Of a DNA stretch of 64,000 nucleotides, positions 28,640 through 40,957 are shown one piece after another; the first letter of the stretch is position 1; every line of letters starts with the position of its first letter. The notes under the pieces were generated by a model that was not told the DNA's origin, did no database searches, and was given only the letters and a program-made list of their open reading frames with translations. Position numbers and translations under genes: made by a program. This stretch comes from Rhizophagus clarus (Eukaryota; Glomeromycota; Glomeromycetes; Glomerales; Glomeraceae), in the NCBI GenBank assembly GCA_015698045.1, contig BLAL01000283.1:124001-188000 (forward strand). The letters are read 5' to 3'.

Positions 28640-30813
28640 TCAGAGAGTACTTAAAAAGAGAACTAAGTTTAGCTTTGAGAATAAACTTTAAAAACATAGG
28701 TAACAGCAACGACAAAAATTTTTTCAACAGAATTTATAAAATATATGGAAGACCAATTCGAAATAAGGAAAACTATTTCGACATGTTAGAGAACGTCACA
28801 GGGCTTCCTAGAGGAAATATAGAACTTTTATTTAGAATCATAGAGACAGCAGCAACTTCGAAATATCGTGAGGACTTTATTGCCCAGACGAAAAATACCG
28901 ACAATGGCTCCGCGAGGCGCAACAGAAATCTCGTGATTTGGAATCACAGCTGACGAAAAAGGAAGCGGAACTGAAGTCGAAAGAACTAATCATATCGCAG
29001 AAAGATGAGAAGATAAAAAAATTACCGAAAGAAGGAGAAATGAGGAGTTTACTAAATACGGAAAAGTTCAAGATAAAGAACTCAACTGAAAATGATAAGA
29101 TCAACGATGATAAGATCAAAGGAAATAAGATCTCCCGGTGCAACAAATGCAAGAAGATCAAACCCAAACAAGAAAACATTGTAACTGTACCCGTAGATCA
29201 GGCTCCCTCGATCGAAAATTCTAAATATAGTAATGTTACAAACGATTATTTAGTACAGTATATGATATACCACGACGTATATCTGACGATGACATTTATA
29301 AAATATTTAAAGACAATAAAAAGTGGATCTTGAGAAAAATCAGCATAAAGAAACAGCGCAGATATAAATCGGTAAAGATTTCTGTAAATTGGATACGTTC
29401 AAAAGAAAGGAGTAGTGATGAAAAATGTTTGAGAATTGACCTGAGTTATAAAGAAGAAATAATTGTTACGCGCTGGTTTCAAGGATCATGGAAAGCAAGA
29501 GAAATAAGAGATTATTTAAAAAATAAACTTTTCACTCCCATATTAGTAGATGTTACTACTGAGAATAGACCACGCTACTACGACCAACTTTTTCGCATAT
29601 ACAAGATAATTATAACATTATATGCTTTAAACCAATTGAAGTAGCGAATAATATGTTCCTAGAAGTAACCTTTACCAATAGAGAGGAGATGATGAAAACA
29701 TTAGATAATGATCGATCCTTGAAATGGTTGACTAATGAAAATATGAATTTGAACTCGAATATGAAGACGGATAATAAAGTGATTTGCTCCCTGGATACAG
29801 GAAAGAAACAGGAGATAGATATGTCGATTACTGGATCTCAGAAAGAGACATGGTATGAACGTCTATTAAGGTATAATGACCAGATGGAAAAGGCAAGACA
29901 ACGAGAAGAGAAAATGAAAGAAACGGACAAGGAACTCGTCAAGGACGATATGGAAGAAACTGCCGACAAAATTGTAGAGAAACCTAAATATTTTCTTTAT
30001 CGACGGGCAGATTTTCAAACGATGTATAATGGTATAAATAAAGAATACTTCGACAAATTTATCAAACTTTACGATTTAGTAACCCTAAGATTTGTGAGGG
30101 CAAAAAAGAGAGAAGCAGAAGGAAACTATTTTGAATCCACAATATATTTGGAAGGAGAATTTAAAAATAAAACTAGTTGGTTAGCTCGACAGGATAAGAA
30201 TTTTAACATTCTTAATTGGGTAACATGTGATGATATGATCAAGAATAATTTTAAAATCGTCGAATAGAATTAGTAGATCACGTGAATCAAGTGACACGTG
30301 AAGATGAAATCAAGGGTAAAGAAAGCGAAAGTAAATTTGAATTCTATAGAGTTAATAAAATATGCAAATCACGATTAGAACCGATAAAAACAGAAAGATT
30401 GTGAACCTGATGAAAATAACAAACGAAAGAAGAATTGAGAGGATACATTATATCGTACAAAATTTGGCGCTAAAACGCATCAAACACCGATTAACGATGT
30501 ATTTTTTGTTTTCTTTGAATAGTTTAGAGATGTTATAAATGATAAAAAGAGATATTATGTAGATAGATAAAATTTAGAGAAATTTAAAAATAATAAAAAC
30601 ATCATATAATTATACAAAAAATTGAAAAAGAGACAGGCTGGGCATGGGTATAAAACAGGTAAACATGACGCTTTTGAAATGAAAGCTTAGAATATAGGAT
30701 AGATATAAGTGGTATTCACGCCTTACTAATGTATATTGTTTTGTAATAAATTGTAAATTGTTCTTATTACAGAATTACAATAAAATATATGTTCACCATA
30801 AAAAAAAAAAAAA
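28640..30813 (+). pseudogene. decayed LINE-like ORF1 relic with poly(A) tail
   Basis: A series of frames shifted against each other: 28675-28890, then in another frame ~28891-29310 (coiled coil, ESQLTKKEAELKSKELII), 29330-29644 (VKISVNWIRSKE, TRWFQGSWKAREIRDYL) and 29653-30267. The order, an N-terminal helical part, a coiled coil, then KRYxSVK and RW(F/Y)xxxWK, parallels the intact 545-aa ORF1 at 44104-45741. The A-run at 30799-30813 would be the 3' tail. At least two frameshifts are needed to connect the pieces. No reverse transcriptase is present. The relation to ORF1 is by pattern only. Confidence 0.45.
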
Positions 30814-31572
30814 ATAATACCATAAAGAGTTACTACCTAGGTCAATACAAATTCTCATCGTCAATTTAAGTGGTATGCAGCGCGTGTGACTGCGCCATAA
30901 CTGAAACAAACGGAAGAAAAGAATTGTGTATGCGAATAATACGATTAAATAATATGTTGTGAGAGGTATCACGGAAAGCGTGGTTGATAATCCGAACGTC
31001 AAGTATTCGAACTATTGCTATCTATTTTGGTCTGAGGAATTAAAAATGGATTAAGCATAATTGATAGTTGATTTGTTCTTAACGAACTTGCCAACTTTGG
31101 TATAAAGTTCCTTTCGTAAAAATTCAGTTGTTCCATGCCACGTTTTTTTGATGAGGACGTTGCACTTATTACGCCAGCTGCAAGTGTCGCACATTACATC
31201 ATAGCTTTTTTTTTTATTGATCAAACACAACAAAAGCTCATCCGAATTCTCCAAGTCTATTACTTGACGGTTATTGACGTTCGACCATCATTTTCTGTAA
31301 CGATCTTTGTTTGTTACATAATCGCATGTATTAGAAGAATCAGATATCTGCCTTTTGAATTGGAGTGGTCTTTCTTGTATAAATTTGCTAACATTTGGGA
31401 TGTTAATCCACATGTTAATGTAATCATCATGTTCGATATCACATTCTGTAATTTCAATTTTTGAGTAAGAATGAATATTTATACATTTATATATTTTCTT
31501 TTATTTATCTAGCATCATAATATTAAGAAAGAAACAAAAATAAAAATTAGAAAAAGAGAATATGAAAATCTA
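30814..31572. other. no supported gene
   Basis: Opposed open frames overlap at 31051-31464. The minus one (CDTCSWRNKCNVLIKKTWHG) has two Cys pairs and might be a fragment of a transposase or zinc protein, but nothing around it extends the reading. Confidence 0.3.
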
Positions 31573-33106
31573 CTAATTTCTAATTTGACATGAAAAATTT
31601 TCATTTTCTACTAATTCTTTTGTTGTTTCACTTGCTTCAGATTCAGTAGTTGCGTTATTTTTTTCGGAACTGATATTACTAAGAATAGAAACTATTTCGT
31701 AAATATCTGGTCTATCATCTGGTTCAAATTCCCAACATCCTATTTATATATTATATAAAGATTAGATATATGTATTATGTAACAAAAATAAGTACTATAT
31801 AAATATCGTTACTAATTTTACACTTACTTTGATAAAGCTTAACATATTCGCCATTTGTGTCTGGAATGGAAATTTCTCTTTTACCATTTATAATGCGGAT
31901 CTTTAAACCATCATCATCTGTTTCAGTTTCGAAAGGTAGTTTACAACTTGTTAATTGCCAGAATAATACTGCTAAACTATAAATATCAGATTTTTTGATT
32001 AAATCATACGAATTGTTGTTAAGGATTTTTGGATCCATGTAAGGCATTACGCCATATGCTTTTTCTTTTTCGTCAACAACCGATCCGTGTAAACGTGAAC
32101 ATCCAAAGTCTGTTATTTTTATCGTATGTTGATGTACTAAGACATTGCCAGAATGCTAAATAAAAAAAATAATATACCAAATATTAATAACAATAGAGTT
32201 ATAGCAAGTGGAATAACAAGATTTGTAGACTTACTAGATCTCCATGTATAATTTCATTCTTATGTAAGCATAAAATTGCACTTGCCATTTCGGTAGCAAA
32301 TGTCATTTGATTTTTCCATTTGAACGTTGTGGCATTGTTCCTTAAATACTTCCCCAATGTTCCACTATCCGCATATTCAAGGACGAGCGAAAAATTTGTT
32401 TCGCCTAAAAAGTGCATAAAACATTTAGTATTTGGTTGAATAACATCCGCATTCAACCTAATCCTTGAGCGTCTTTCCTCTAAACCACGTTTGCTAATAA
32501 TAAAACTATTACTGTTGTCTACTAGCGTAGTTGAGGGACAAGACGCTCATGACGGAGCTCAACTTCCATTATCAATCTTCGGTAATAAACAGAGTGGGTC
32601 ATCGGACATTATAATAACATTCTTTTTACCACGCTAATATCCAATGCTTAATTGTTTTTATTTCAAAAATGTTTACAGCGTAGTTCTAGGATAACATCAT
32701 CGAGGTATCCAATATTTTTTTTATCTATAAACATTATTTACCTTCGAGTGTTATAATTCCGCAGATTGTAATTATATTTGGATGACAAATAACTTTTCCC
32801 ATTAAATATATCTAAAAATAATTTTGTTAGATTTAGTCCACAAATAAAAAATCAATAAGAATGACGATAAACAAATCAAACCTCATTAATAATATTATCA
32901 TTCATCATCGAACGAAATCTTTTAATTGCATATGTTGTTGTCGTTCCCATCCATTTTGCAGTGTGAACTGAAGCAGATCTTCCAGAGCCGATCATCTTGG
33001 GAAGAATCTCAAATTCTTGGGGGTCATACCGTTTAATTATTTGTGATATCTTATCATCAAATAATACCTTAAGCGTATCTTTGGTATCACCATCTTTGAG
33101 TCGCAG
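31573..33106 (-). CDS. TKL-like protein kinase, 5' exon not located
   Basis: Five exons join in phase on the minus strand: 33106-32882, 32811-32742, 32404-32235, 32155-31828 and 31739-31573. Motifs in order: IGSGRSASVHTAKW (glycine loop), TYAIKRF (Lys), LVLEYADSGTLGKYL, IIHGDL (HGD in place of HRD), VLVHQHTIKITDFGCSRL (DFG), YMDPKIL, SDIYSLAVLFWQLTSCKLPF and CWEFEPDDRPDI. The HGDL form is common in Glomeromycotina kinases. A good acceptor (TATAATAG) precedes the first exon, so a further 5' exon should lie above 33106. An unusually long intron (about 340 bp) separates exons 2 and 3. It ends with a short Ser/Thr/Glu-rich tail. Confidence 0.82.
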
Positions 33107-34545
33107 CTATTATAATGATCGAACTATTAATTTTTACATATTGGGATATTGGGCGTTTTGTTTGTTTACTCAAAAACAACAAAGACACTAATCAAATGAC
33201 TATTTTTTTTTCAGCCCAGTTATAAAAAAAAAACCATTTAAATAGCGTTTGGATTCTGTTGAGGCGCAGTAACCAAGTCAAAATTTTTTTCTCTTTGTTG
33301 CTTTTGAGTGTTCCGAAATTTCAAGGTTTATGTTTCAACACCGAAATAAAGACAAATGTATTTTTAAATTGTCCAGAATAAGAGCAATGAAATGTGAGAT
33401 ATTTTAATACTCAATATATCAAAAATAAAAGAATAAAGTTTTAACAACGAGATAAAAGACCAAATGTTTTAAATTGACTGAATAAAAAGGAACAAAACAG
33501 AAGTTTGAAAATCCTTAATTTTTCACGACTCTATAATATATAAACTTCTATTACACAAATAAAAAAATTATGTATAAAAAGGTTTTGGGTAACGCAATGT
33601 TGTGCAACGAAATCCATAAGTCATACAAAGAAGTTGACCAATGATCAATGGCAACGTATGAGCGCAAGATATGTTCAGATATTATCTCAAGCGGAAAGTT
33701 ATCCACTACTATGTATAAGATCGTGGATATAGACATTTTCTTGATTTCACATGAAACTACTCGACTATGCTAAACATTAGTTCGTATAAAACGATAATTT
33801 TAGGTGTGTAGGGCGTGAGCTCATTCCGAAAGAACACTTTTCAGGGATATACTCTGATATTCTTTGAGATGTGATTACAATTTTCATATTACCTGAAGGG
33901 TTCTAAAAGCATAGTGAAAATACGAAATAAAATTAATTATCCGTTTACGGAGATATTAACGCACAATTTTACAAGTGAATTTATTACTTATGTTGTGACA
34001 AAGCATCACGCTGACAGTGGAGCTTCCGAACTACGGATCACATAGTGTATATTTTTTGTACTCAAAACTTACATATAATGGTATTCGAAAATTCGTTCCG
34101 TGGATCCCGAAAACTCGTTTGCAAGAAATGGGGGAACTACAGTGCTTTATACCGTAGTTATCATACAAGGTTCGAAATTCCTTGGAACTGTAAAAGATAT
34201 TACATAAAATAACGGAGTACGGAATGAAAATCTCCGACAGAGAAAGGATTAACGAGAGTCCAATATTATTTGCATTGTAAGAGCACACGATACGTGACTA
34301 TTATTAGTAGTCTTAACTATTTCTGGAACGTAATATACATGGTCACAATAACTGTACGTACATTCAAAAAATGATTCATTTTTCAGTATAAGAATTTCTG
34401 ATAAAACATCGCATTTATCAAGTTTTCGGTTGAGAAAAGGTTAATCATTTGTTATTGAGAAATTATACTTTTTTGTAGAATAGTAATTTAGTACATAAAT
34501 ACCGTAGATAGTTATTTCACTCCATGCATAAAGCAAAACATATTC
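33107..34545. other. no supported gene
   Basis: AT-rich; should contain the missing 5' exon of the kinase at 31573-33106, but I cannot place it. The minus frames at 33551 and 34031 look like chance. Confidence 0.4.
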
Positions 34546-34549
34546 TAAA

Positions 34550-35640
34550 CTTTTTCCCTAGTTTTATGCTATTTTATCCATGAATAATCCATGATCCAAT
34601 CTATAATAAATTCTTCAATCACTCAGTGTGCAGCGCAATTCATCACTGTCATAGAAACTACTTGAATTGTAGGTCGCATTTTTGGATCCTATTATAAGAT
34701 TGCTAAGTATTAAAAAAAAAATAACAGGTTCATTTATTCATTAAAATTGTAATATTTGAATTTAATTATTTAATTTATCATTAAAATATTAAAATAAATA
34801 TCTTACTTGCATAAAGATCAGAATATACTTTTACTATGCTTTCTATTAAACCTTACGCAATTTCTACAAAATATTATCTATCAGTAAAAGGTTTTTTTTC
34901 CACTAGATTATTCTTAAAGTAATTCTCCGACTCTACAAACATTACATTTTTTTAACTTTTCTATTTGTTCTAATTTTTGTGATTTTTCACCTGTAACATT
35001 AAAAAATCCTTCCGGTGCATCATAAGGTAATGTATCATGTGAGCTTTGGTCTTTAAAACGTCTACTTGCCGCCCAAAATCTGATATTTTAATTGAAACTC
35101 GATCTACGAGTATATTGTTTGAATTTAAATCTTCATGTACTATTCCTGTCTTATGCATCGATTCTATTATACATGATAATTCAATAGCAAATATACAACG
35201 GTAATTTGCCAATCCATCGAAGATTCCTTTTAAATAATTACGAAGCGTTCCTCCTTCCACGTAACCTAAGATGAGAATAAAAGGTGATAGAAAATTTTAA
35301 TACTTTATTCATGATATAAATATGAAATTATTAGAGCATTTTTTTATGTAACTTTATCTATAAAAACAAATTATTTTTTTAGAACATTAGAACAAGTAAA
35401 ATTTTTCTCAAAAAAATGTTTCTGCTAATATCATACCCTCGCGGATAATTTCATTGGCAATTATAACATGATTTTTATATTCATATTCCCTGTTCCAAAT
35501 TGTTTATTAACTGAATTACAATCCTTTCTGCTTTGTCAAAAATCGATCATCTTCCCAATAAAATTCATCATTCTCAAATGTATAATTTTCTTTAAAAATT
35601 ATCACTTGTGTCATGTTTGAGAATTTACAAGAGAGAAATT
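34550..35640 (-). pseudogene. kinase pseudogene, relative of the kinase at 20024
   Basis: On the minus strand, EGGTLRNYL, then ESMHKTGIVHEDLNSNNIL and VSIKISDFG match the 20024 kinase nearly residue for residue (including the unusual HED). The frame is then lost after DFG. Further pieces follow: around 34980 and 34940 (sequence for PEGFLNVT and KKCNV) and 34600-34690, which still reads like RPTIQ and MDHGLFMD. The intron-like gap before EGGTL and first-exon-like sequence near 35600 complete the picture of a worn duplicate. Confidence 0.8.
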
Positions 35641-36005
35641 AATTATTCTAATATGATGGAGATTTATGAGGAAAAAACTAATTAAATATCAAATTTGTAA
35701 TTTACAAATTGCATGTTATTTATTATATATTTTTTGCAAAGATTGATACCGAATGATACAATTATCAACATATTTCGTGGTTAGGTTGAATTTGAGGTTT
35801 GGTCTAACTTTATTTCTACTATGCTCAGCACCTTTTTTAAGATTCTCTTAAATATTAAGTAAATTGATTATATTAAGAATAGAATATATGTAATTTTACA
35901 AGAAAAACTTTTTTTGATGTCAAAAAGGTAAATAAAAAATTTTCAATATAAAAAAGCTTTTTAAATGCAGTTGTTCCTATTAGTTATCTGGAAAATAAAA
36001 AAATA
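35641..36005. other. AT-rich non-coding flank of the pogo element
   Basis: Nothing recognisable. Confidence 0.4.
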
Positions 36006-36007
36006 TA

Positions 36008-38660
36008 CAGTTCACCCTTACTATAGCGAATCTTGTGGGCTGAAGATCAAAATTCGTTATAGTAAGAAAATTCGTTATAGTGTATAACGAATAAACATAA
36101 GATTTTCGTTATATCAAAAAAATCATATAATCACGTGATAAATGCATTATCGCACTATTATTAAATACAAACCAAATTTATTTGGCAATAAAGATAAAAA
36201 AACAATAAAACAAAACCAATTATATTCAATTAACGAGTGTTCTTTGTTATTTATTATGAACTCACATACAAATACTTTTTATATTTTTGTTACTCAATGA
36301 CTATTACTTAATTGAGTATGATACGAGTACTGTAATACTGTCGTACATCATTTATAAAGACTATTCTCATCGATTTGATATTCAATAAAACCTTGGTCTT
36401 CTTCATAATTATAAAAATCAAACTCATTAAAATACAAAGCTTCAAAATCAAAATTTTCAATATCAATAATATTATTATCGCCTTCCCTTTCCCTGTTCAT
36501 AGTATTATTATCAACTGGATCAATAGCAGTGTTATTTGGCTTGAGTTTACTACCTTTATCTGTAACGAATAAATCTAAACTTGATTGTTTTTTAGAAAAA
36601 AAATTATTTCTATAAACAATTTTTCTAATTTTTTTCATTACCTTTAATGCACTTTTATCAAAAATATCTTGACTATCATTTTGCTCTACATAGTTAAAAA
36701 TTGTATCAAATGCAATTAAGGCCTCAGAACTCGTTACTGAAATAATATCTTTATCACCTTCATCATCAGACATAGTATTATTTTCTTTAAGAATAGCAAC
36801 AATCTGCTCTTCAGATGGGGGTATACCGGCAATTTCATTCTCCTGGTCTAATCTAATGTATTCTTCAGCAGTAAGAGGGTGTGTATACTCAAGCTTATTG
36901 ATTAAATCTTGAATTTCTCTATATTCATTTTCTTCTGTCTCATTATGCCTATTCTCTTCAATTTCGTTATAAGAATTCGTATCATCTGGCAAAATTCCCG
37001 TTTTATTCCAGCAGTTAAATATAGTTTTAGGAAGAACTCTATCCCAGGCTGACACAACATATTTAATAGCTTTTTTGATATTGATTGGAGATTTACTATT
37101 TCCTGTTAATTGTTGAAAGTCAAAAGCCTTGATACGATTTTGAAGGAGCAATTTTCGATATTGTGCCTGCAAAATCAAATATTGTAAGTTAGAATTTCTT
37201 AATTATTAAAATTATATTGAAATTTTAGTACCTTAAAGCTATTTATAATACCCTTGTCGCATGGTTGTAAGTGTGCAGTTGTGTTAGGAGGCAAAAATTC
37301 AATTTTTATATTGGTCAATTCCACACCTTCATATAAAGCATGGACAGGAGCATTGTCTATAAGAAGAAGAATATTTCTTCCTTTTAATCTCATTTGTGCA
37401 TCAAACTTACGAATCCAATCATTCCAAATAGAAACTTGCATCCAAGCTGTTGAATTCCAATAATATTCTACTGGTAAAGATGTTTTGGATAAATTCTTTA
37501 AAGGACGAGGATTTTTATATTTGTGAATGAATACTGGTTTGAGCTTTTCAGTACCAGTTGCATTAGAACAAAGGAGAATTGTTACCCGATCTTTAGATTG
37601 TTTTTTTCCAGATACAGGTTTATTGGAGATCGTCCTTTTGGGTTCCATTTTCCAATACAAACCAGTTTCATCGCAATTGAAAACATCTTCAAGACTATAA
37701 TTACGAATCAAATCTTGAAGGTTTTTTCTGAATTCATCAAGTTTATCAAGAGGTGCGCTTGCAGCTTCTCCTTGTTTTAAATAGCAAGAAAGATTATGTC
37801 TTTTTTTAAATCCACCAATCCAACCATTACTTCCTTTAAAATTTTCAACTTTATATAGAGAAGCAAATGCTATAGCTTTTTCATGTAAAACCTGATCACT
37901 AATATCAACACCATTTTCTAGAGCCTTCAATACCCATAATGTAAGAGCTTCTTCAATTTCTGGAAAATTCAACTTATTTTGTCTTTTCCCTTGGGCTTCG
38001 GGTGCTTGAGGATCAATTTCAAGCCATTTTTGTGATTTTTTTAACGTATCACTAATGCATCCTTCACTAACATTATATAGTTCCGCAAGTTCTTTATTTT
38101 TTATATAAGGTTCGTTGATTTTTTTATAACATATTTCATGCTTTTGGGCAATAGTTAAAGATGCTCTTTTCGGTAAAGTTCTCATTTTATCTTTACCTTT
38201 TGCTTGGGAATATTTATTTAGTGCACTTTTAGTTTTGGGCATAGTGACGTGTAAAAAAAAGAACTAACTGATCAAGGTTATATTTGCCGTATTATAATAA
38301 AAATAAATCATGATCTTGTTTATGATAATTTTCCTTTTTAACTTTAATCACAAAAATTCTAACCTTTAAAGGCAAATTCAAATTGTTCGAATTGTTCAAA
38401 TAAAATTTCATGTGATCAAAAATTCGCTAAATTATTGTGTAACATTTTAAAAATTCGGTATAGCAAAATTCTTCGCTATATGAAGGGTCATTTTATTATA
38501 ATTGTCTTAACATTTAAATTCGTATTACGAGTTAGAGAATTTTTACTTTAAAATTCGGTATAATAAGAATTTTTAATTATTAAAAAATATGTACCCGTAC
38601 TTTTCTTCGTTATAGTAAGTTATTCGCTATAAAAAAATTCGCTATAGTAAGGGTGTACTG
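36008..38660 (-). mobile_element. pogo/Tigger-type DNA transposon, apparently intact
   Basis: 2653 bp between TA dinucleotides (36006-36007 and 38661-38662). The inverted ends are left CAGTTCACCCTTACTATAGC and right (reverse complement) CAGTACACCCTTACTATAGC, 24 bp with one mismatch. Subterminal words TTCGCTATA/TTCGTTATAGT recur at both ends. It carries one transposase gene on the minus strand with an uninterrupted frame after removal of a single intron. Confidence 0.92.
36348..38242 (-). CDS. pogo/Tigger transposase, one intron
   Basis: Exon 1 38242-37232 and exon 2 37166-36348, joined across a 65-bp GT-AG intron in phase 0, give 609 aa. N-terminal CENP-B/psq-type helix-turn-helix: SLTIAQKHEICYKK, then ELAELYNVSEGCISDTLKK. 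A CENPB-type second DNA-binding part follows (GSNGWIGGFKKRHNL). DDE domain: VFNCDETGLYW (Asp1), LLLIDNAPVHAL (Asp2) and PPNTTAHLQPCDKGII (Asp3), a DD(~30)D layout usual for pogo/Tigger. The C-terminal ~200 residues are acidic and disordered. The enzyme cuts and pastes the 36008-38660 element at TA. An intron placed just after the last catalytic Asp is a useful marker for the family. Confidence 0.92.
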
Positions 38661-38662
38661 TA

Positions 38663-39852
38663 TATATATACCAACTTTAATACTTTTCAGATAATGAATG
38701 TAATGTAAAAAAAAAAAAAAAAAATTTAATAAAATCATAAGTAAAGGTCTTTTAAAAGATTTTTTTTAAAGTTAGAACATTATATGGTATAAATGTAATG
38801 TCTGCATTTTTGGACTTTTTTGTCTAATTTAAGCTTGTATTAAATTTGGCCTAAATTACGACTTTACTAGTATAACTATATTAGACTTGCTAATGACTTT
38901 GTAATTCTTTTATTATAATTAAAGGAAATTATTATTGCTTAATTACTATTTCATTGATATATCATTTGAAATTTTTTCATAAAAGACCAAGATTATTAAG
39001 CTGTAAATATCTGTTTTTCACAAGAAGTAAACTTTAACCAAGATTAAATCAATAATTCAACATAGTTTAGCATTATTTATTACATGACCTATTAAATTAT
39101 AACCACCAAAAATCATTAATAAAGTATTTAAACAATTTATTTTAAAATCTATTTGTAAAATAATTATAGTTAAAAATGAGAACAAGGTTGTTGATTACTA
39201 GAGCAAGTATGTAATAAACTAACAAGTAACAAGGTGGTGTTTCTTAAAGCATATGTACCACCTGTAATTCTTAAAAAGCTAAATGAAAAATTCTTTTTCT
39301 GATAAAACTATTGATTTTTATGATAATCATTTTTGAAAGAATCTGTCCAAATCGATGCATGATTTTGGGTTAATGAGTTTTTGTAATTTAGTTGATTTTT
39401 TTTTCTATTTTATTATATTATATTTTATTATTACTATAGAATATGGAGAGAAAGAAAGACTAAAGACTGATATTAGGGCAAGGTATGTTATATTTTAGAA
39501 TTTATTTACATAATTATATATTATATTAATTTACGACCTTCAAGCCCAATTATATTAATTCATGTTTTTTCATAATAAATATTTTTGCTTTAGTTTTATT
39601 GGATGTCATTAAGATATTTTAAACCAGGAATTAAATTTTTAAGAATAAAATCATCTATAAGTACATTTAAATGTAATATTTATTTTTTTATTTTTTTTCT
39701 TTTGTTGATGAGAACAACCACATATATATCTAATTTCTTTATTGTACCATCCTTGTGCATCTGTAAAATCAAATATTTTAATCCAATTTGAGACTCTAAT
39801 ATCATTATTATAATTACACAGTTACATATGAGTAATATAATAATGTAATATG
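38663..39852. other. gene-free AT-rich region
   Basis: No supported frame or motif. It contains an A-run at 38709-38724 and a possible weak repeat of TAAATTA words. Confidence 0.5.
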
Positions 39853-40089
39853 TTAATTTTTATGATAATAGCCACCAATAACATCACAGCTCACAATATT
39901 CCTGATATTACTATAATTAAAAATACACCATTGTATTTCATAATTAGTATTTGCAGCCCTCGCAGTAAAATCTATGAACTTGCGTGAATGGCTTGCCAAT
40001 AAATACAGCAATAAACAAAAAAATAAGCTGATGAATTTGCCAAAAACTTTTTTAAACGTATTGTAAATCATGCTAGTTCTAAGCCACAT
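39853..40089 (-). CDS. possible small secreted protein
   Basis: 78 aa. An internal start (MIYNTFKKVFGKF) leads into a strongly hydrophobic stretch, ISLFFCLLLYLLASHS, that could be a signal peptide, followed by a short mature part with two Cys (WCIFN and IVSCDVIGGYY). Small secreted proteins are frequent in mycorrhizal fungi. Without introns, homologues or expression data this is only a candidate; it could be one exon of a larger gene. Confidence 0.3.
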   Translation of the reverse strand: MWLRTSMIYNTFKKVFGKFISLFFCLLLYLLASHSRKFIDFTARAANTNYEIQWCIFNYSNIRNIVSCDVIGGYYHKN

Positions 40090-40957
40090 GTTTACTAAAA
40101 AGGCACAACTATTAGAGTTTATAATCTTTTGATAATTATACTTGTCCTAAAACTAAATGCCTTTTGAGCTTAGTTTTAGACCTAAACATGTAATTATACT
40201 ATATTAAGAATTTAATGTTTCAGATGTCTTAAAGCTGATAGAATTAATTTACATTTTTATTTACTCTTCTAATTATTACACTCCTGCAGCATAATGCATA
40301 ATGACTATGAATATATTTTCTTCAAATTTGCTTCAACAATATTAGGTTGTTGTTGAATATTAAATTTCTCCAATAATCGTTATGTTAGGGGACGAAATTC
40401 TCTGCAAGGTGCAAATTTTAGTTATAATGTTAATCATACAATACCTTATCTTTTATATATCTAATATTTAATGTCTAGAAGTAAGCGATCGTTTATTTAT
40501 ACATATGTCTATATTAAGGCCGTACAGATTCATGCAAAAATTTGCAAAAAAAAAAATAAAATCAACGAATATAATCCATATCTAAGTTTACAACCCAAAC
40601 AAATATCAATTACATAATCTTTTGATTATTACGAAAACTTTTTAAACTATGAAGGCTTATTATTATTATTATTTATTTCAAATACTTTAAGCTTTTTGTT
40701 TGAATAATGAATTTGTTCCAATTATATGTTATATGAAATTATTTCTTGAAATGATTTGACCAATATTTACTTTTTTTCTAATATTTAATTTATTTAATTT
40801 TTAATACAAACATCGATGCAACTAATTAAATAATGACAAATTGACGGTGGTTGAAAAAATTTTAAACGTAAATTTATACAAATTTTTTATATTCTAATAA
40901 TTTATTTGTGTATTATTATTATTATACATTTAAATGCAGAAAAGTAAATTTTTATTT
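40090..40957. other. no supported gene
   Basis: AT-rich sequence with nothing recognisable. Confidence 0.4.

Noticed and set aside
28938-29333. independent gene starting at 28938
   Set aside because: The apparent start is TTG; the frame is the shifted continuation of the upstream relic.
31135-31464. 109-aa hydrophobic plus-strand frame
   Set aside because: Antisense to a frame with Cys pairs, no signal-peptide-like start, no homologous motif.
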